This document shows positions 43,325-47,272 of a DNA stretch of 47,272 bases, piece by piece. Position numbers and translations under genes: made by a program. The notes under the pieces were generated by a model. That model saw only the letters and a list, made by a program, of their open reading frames with translations. It searched no databases and had not been told where the DNA came from. The stretch is from Phialocephala subalpina (taxonomy: Eukaryota > Ascomycota > Leotiomycetes > Helotiales > Mollisiaceae). Location of the stretch: the NCBI GenBank assembly GCA_900073065.1, contig FJOG01000004.1, positions 1,753,905 to 1,801,176 on the forward strand, given 5' to 3'. The stretch's first letter is position 1. The number at the start of each line of letters is the position of its first letter.

Positions 43325-43994
43325 ATGTTCTTCCTTTACAACCTCGAGCGGCAGGTCACTCTGCATCCCTCATACTTCGGCCGTAACATGCACGAGTTGG
43401 TCACAGGCAAGCTCTTGAAGGATGTAGAGGGTACTTGCACCGGTCGATACTTTATTATCACAATTATGGATACTTTCAATATCTCTGAAGGTCGCATCCT
43501 ACCAGGTAGCGGATTGGCCGAGTTCACGGTTGGATATCGCGCTGTGGTTTGGAGACCATTCAAGGGCGAGACCGTAAGGCATTGACTTGAGATCTGATTT
43601 CGATCTTGGCTCACATCTATTACAGGTCGACGCTATTGTCACGTCGGTCAACCAGGTTGGCTTCTTCGCTGATGCTGGACCCCTTCCTCTTTTCGTTTCT
43701 GCGCATGTCAGTGGTGTAATACCTTCGTGATTGAATGCAGTGCTGACATTTACAGCTCATTCCTCCTGACATCAAGTTCGATCCCAACGCTACTCCACCA
43801 CAATTCACAAATAACGAGGACTCCGTCATCGAAGTCGGTACCCACGTTCGTGTCAAGTTGATCGGTACGAGAGCAGAGGTCGGTGGCATGTATGCCATTG
43901 CCAGCATCAAGGAGGATTACCTCGGGTTTGTTACAGCCCTTGTCACGTGTCGAAATACAATCTAACCTTGAACAGGTGCTTGCAAGGGAACTGA
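43325..43994 (+). CDS. rpb7: DNA-directed RNA polymerase II subunit Rpb7
   Basis: Four exons: 43325-43573, 43626-43706, 43756-43925 and 43976-43994 (19 nt), with GT-AG introns of 52, 49 and 50 nt, 172 aa, the usual length of Rpb7. The start is [19 protein letters not shown], then [49 protein letters not shown] and a C-terminal OB-fold part with [14 protein letters not shown] and SIKEDYLG. Rpb7 pairs with Rpb4 on the polymerase stalk, binds nascent RNA and links transcription to mRNA export and decay (family knowledge). Each exon junction keeps the frame and matches the known protein order. The gene is essential in yeast and so is expected intact here. Confidence 0.96.
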
Positions 43995-44671
43995 TCGCTC
44001 ATGGACTACCTTAGAAATTCGCATCAAATTTCCGGAGTTCATGAACGTCTTTCATTGGTCGCATATATTGGAGCGGTCCCATTGAATCTGTCATGACGGC
44101 TACTTCCCGCATTTAGACCGTCCTTAGAAATGGCGGCCCGACAAGATTGTCACACAGAAAAGCGATACATTGACGTCTGAAAACGAATCAAAATTCCCAC
44201 GAATTGGCAGAAAATGAAAGAGATTTGACCGACTCTCGCCCCTCCACGATGTTGTGATTCCGTGAAGTTTGCTTCTGGCACTGGGTCAGTTGGGTCAAGT
44301 TTGGTGCAGCACCACCAAAACTCCAGTTCGCCTTAGCCCAAATACGCTTCCCGACCCACGAAACGGTATTACAGGTTCTCATATCTTTCTCTACTAGCTG
44401 TTATTCACGTCTTCAGCTAAGTGCGCATTATAAACCCCAGCGGGCATCCCTTCTCTTTCTTCCCTCCATGCCAAAAAAACAACTCCACTCAGCAGCAAGT
44501 TACACTCGCTCAACCACTTTTCGAGACAGGTTCTCACTTCAATTCTACGAATGACGACTTTCGTTACCTCATTCATTAAATGGGATACACATTTCGACAA
44601 CTTCTTGCCAAAACAAAATTCTATTCGATCAAATTGCGCAACTCTGGAAGGCTGTGCACCGACTCTCGCTC
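43995..44671. other. Intergenic between Rpb7 and the last gene
   Basis: No gene. Two ATGs at 44551 and 44580 upstream of the chosen start of the next gene open short frames (about 55 and 33 codons) in other phases and could act as upstream ORFs if the transcript starts early. Confidence 0.45.
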
Positions 44672-47166
44672 ATGACATTCTACATTTCGACAAAGCGAGC
44701 AGCATTCGAGACTTCTAAAACTCGAGTCCTCTCAACAAATCTTACCGTCGCCGACATTTTAGCGACCACCAAAGAGCAAAACATCGAAATCGACATCGGC
44801 ATCAGACACGACAAGATATCTCATCTCGACACCGACATTTCAAAGTCCCAATCTGTGGGCGACATCATCGAAATTTCTGGAGAAAGTGAGTCACCCTCTG
44901 CGCGCTAAGTTACTATTGTCGAGCCCTGCCCTAACCCGTTCCGCAGCCCTCATGGGAAACCCCTTTTCCACAATAGTAACGGCACGTGACGCAACACCAA
45001 AAATGGAGCCCAGCAAAACCGCGAGCCTCGCGACCACAAGCGAGAACCTGAAGCCCGCCACAGTCTTCGAGCCAAAAATGCAATCACCGACTGCGCATTT
45101 GAAAATCCTTCGCAACTCACACACCTTCAGCGACAGAAATTCTCCATACTTCTCCCCAGCTCTGGGAAACGCATCGGACGCGATTATCCGACTACGCGCA
45201 AATACGTATCGAAGTCTCCGCCTCGACAGCCATAAACTGGAATTTTTCACCAAGCGAAAAGACAAATTGCACCTCATAGTCGACGACGAATACGACTCAG
45301 CGATGGCGGACATCAAGGCCTGGAAGGCAGAGGCAGCAGAGATGCGAGATAATAATGACCAATGGGTCATCGACGTCTTCGGCGCAAACAATGCACTTCT
45401 GCAGCAGCAAGAATTGGAGAAGGCGTTCAATGACGACGAAAAAATCGATATCACAGAAGAGCTTGAGCAATTTATGCAAGCTGATGGACGCAGCCTAAGT
45501 GAGCTAGAGGAGCTCGAGAAGGACGTTATTCGAGCCTCACGCAGCAGCCCTTACTTTCCTGATGACTTCGACTCCGAGGCCGATTCAGATGAAGAAGACG
45601 AGGAAGACGATCACCTATACGGCTTCCCCCTTCCAACCTCCACTAACAAGACCATCTCTCACAGCAATTCCGAGGACGAAACAACCGAGGACGAAAACTA
45701 CGAGACCGATTCCGAAGACGAGAGTACATACGAGGATGCGACCGCCAACGCACTTCTTCCAGATGTCTTTTCCTGGGCCGACGAGTCCGATGACATGGAA
45801 GAACTTACACCCGCACCGTTCGAAGAGCGCTACGACAATCTCATCAATAAGATTTATCACAAGCTCAACAATTTCCGCGACGGCCTCGAGGCGATGAAGG
45901 AATACCTCTCCGACAAGAACACGTTCACTCTCCGAAAGATGGAGCTCGCGCAGCGACCGAAGAGAATCACCCCATGCAAGTGGGATATTCAACGACTGGA
46001 TATATCAAAGAACGACCTCGAACAATCAACTGACGCAATCCCGACCATCCGCCTGATTACACCGGAAGGAGACATATGCGAGCTAATCGAAACGTTTCCT
46101 ACGTCGAAGTTCCAAGGACCAGCATGGGACAAATATCTCGAGGAACGCGACTATGAGAGCAAGAAGCTCCGAATGTGCATCTTGTCCCGCGAGACCTTCG
46201 AAGATTGGACTGCGCGTAGAGCGGGAGAAGCACTATGTAAGGAAGCACAGGCGAAGGATCTCGAGATACATATGAAAGAGATGGTAAGTCTCCCTACAAA
46301 TGTCCCGCTACTCGTCGGACTTTCCCCAACGTCTGAAAGAAGAATACTGACCCCGAGATTAGTCTGAAGATGTGGTCGACGAGGACCTCTTTTCACAACC
46401 CACTCTAGCAGAAGCTATCGAGAACCTCCACCAATATCAAACCATCTTGGCCAACAACGTCCAGATGATCACCGCAGAGACCCGAATGATCGCCACAAGA
46501 TTGAAAGATGCAGAAGAGGCACAGAAGCTCATCGAGCAGAGGGCCCAGATCAACCTTGACCATCACAATTCCAAGGAGAAGATCAAGTACGCCATCGTGT
46601 CTCTTGACCTGAAGGCTCGCAATGAGGATGGATTGGAGCTATACATGGACAAGGAGACTGGTATCATCGGCTATTTCAACAACTCCTTTATGAACGGCGA
46701 GGAATTTTCCGGTCCAGCATCCATCATGTTCGTCGGGCCACTTGCAGCAAAGCTACTCAACAAGACATGGATCATCACCGACGCACTCCCCATTGCGGAA
46801 AAACACGTTAACTACGCGAAACTAAAATCATTCGACCCCTACCGCCCAGTTCGCCGCAACACCAAGAACGTCGCACTCTCCGTCATCCACTACCGAAAGA
46901 AAGAGAATATTGAATATCTGGAACTCGGTGCATTGGGCTATCAATATTCGCAGACGGAGGACCGCAAGAGGGGCTACAAGATTGACTACATCATCGGAAT
47001 CGCCATCTTCGAAGCACAATACAACAACAAAATAGCTCGGGCCAAGGCGAACAGAGACAAGAAGATGTGGAAGAAACCGAAGGACGGCAGAAAGGCTGCG
47101 GCACTGGAGAAGAGAGAGGAGTTAGAGGAGAGGAAGCGATCGAAGATCAAGGCCCTTGAGGAATGA
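44672..47166 (+). CDS. 784-aa protein of unknown function, acidic centre and basic coiled-coil end
   Basis: Three exons, 44672-44885, 44947-46283 and 46363-47166, with GTGAGT and GTAAGT donors and introns of 61 and 79 nt; 2355 nt in frame, TGA at 47164-47166. The N-terminus is Ser/Thr-rich. The middle (about 290-360) has dense acidic blocks such as DFDSEADSDEEDEEDD and EDETTEDENYETDSEDE. About 390-500 is helical. The third exon starts with a coiled coil (TLAEAIENLHQYQT, then RLKDAEEAQKLIEQR), followed by a conserved-looking globular part with YMDKETGIIGYFNNSF and SIMFVGPLAAKLLNKTW, and a Lys/Arg/Glu-rich tail. There is no signal peptide, and the basic and acidic tracts suggest a nuclear protein (inference). 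Not recognised. The start is the first ATG in frame; 44654 GTG is not used. Confidence 0.75.
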
Positions 47167-47272
47167 GGGAATGCAGATAGAGGTACTTAAGGCATGAATG
47201 TGGACGGATGACGACGACCTTGAATTGTCCCATATCGGCGGGGACATTCATTTTCATGTAAATAGGGCAACC
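47167..47272. other. 3' flank of the last gene
   Basis: The 106 bases after the stop codon, with TTTTCATGTAAATAG at the end, are plausible 3' UTR. Nothing else seen. Confidence 0.5.

Noticed and set aside
44891..45454. 187-codon minus-strand frame
   Set aside because: Antisense of the second exon of the last gene, which has continuous coding sequence and good splice sites on the plus strand.

Overview
The window looks like nuclear DNA of a filamentous ascomycete (Pezizomycotina, most likely a leotiomycete such as Helotiales; this placement is inference). The reasons are short GT-AG introns of 46-90 nt, G+C-moderate genes separated by AT-rich blocks with the C-to-T/G-to-A signature of repeat-induced point mutation (RIP), plant-cell-wall enzymes (AA9 LPMO, CE1 esterase), and fungus-specific families (HeLo, PA-clan peptidase-like, F-box relics). 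There is one 700-nt assembly gap (18300-18999).

Layout. 1-7169: the tail of an AT-rich block, a short stretch of unique promoter-like DNA, then a complete but RIP-destroyed Ty1/copia LTR retrotransposon (811-7169; 201-bp LTRs; 5-bp target duplication GGCAA). It lies 5 bp downstream of a host start codon, and the rest of that host gene follows at 7170-7940. 7941-11114: mostly empty. 11115-12611 (-): a HeLo/SHD/RA-domain signalling adaptor. 14538-16326 (+): an NTF2-like protein. 16.3-19.6 kb: no gene, and the gap. 19.6-28.4 kb: an accessory island with an OTU-like pseudogene, a PA-clan serine peptidase-like gene (22123-24022) and five damaged copies of a cysteine-motif family, here named after its N-terminal motif MC...TY-x-CGH...C...CxxC. 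A sixth, intact copy is at 39045-40169. 30967-31482: a small secreted protein whose stop codon carries a 932-bp TIR element (31482-32413; TA duplication). 32684-33782 (-): an SDR. 34467-35450 (-) and 35965-36956 (+): a divergent acetylxylan esterase / AA9 LPMO pair sharing 514 bp with XlnR-type motifs. 37193-38110 (-): an F-box-family relic. 40752-41455 (-): Mpo1-like dioxygenase. 43325-43994 (+): RNA polymerase II subunit Rpb7. 44672-47166 (+): a 784-aa protein of unknown function.

Functionally, the right third is ordinary euchromatin (Rpb7, Mpo1) plus a cell-wall-degradation pair. The left and centre record repeated invasion and decay: RIP, insertion at a start codon, insertion in a stop codon, and duplication followed by loss in a cysteine-motif family. 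All gene models are read from splice signals and frame continuity by eye; no database search was run, so family names rest on recognised motifs.
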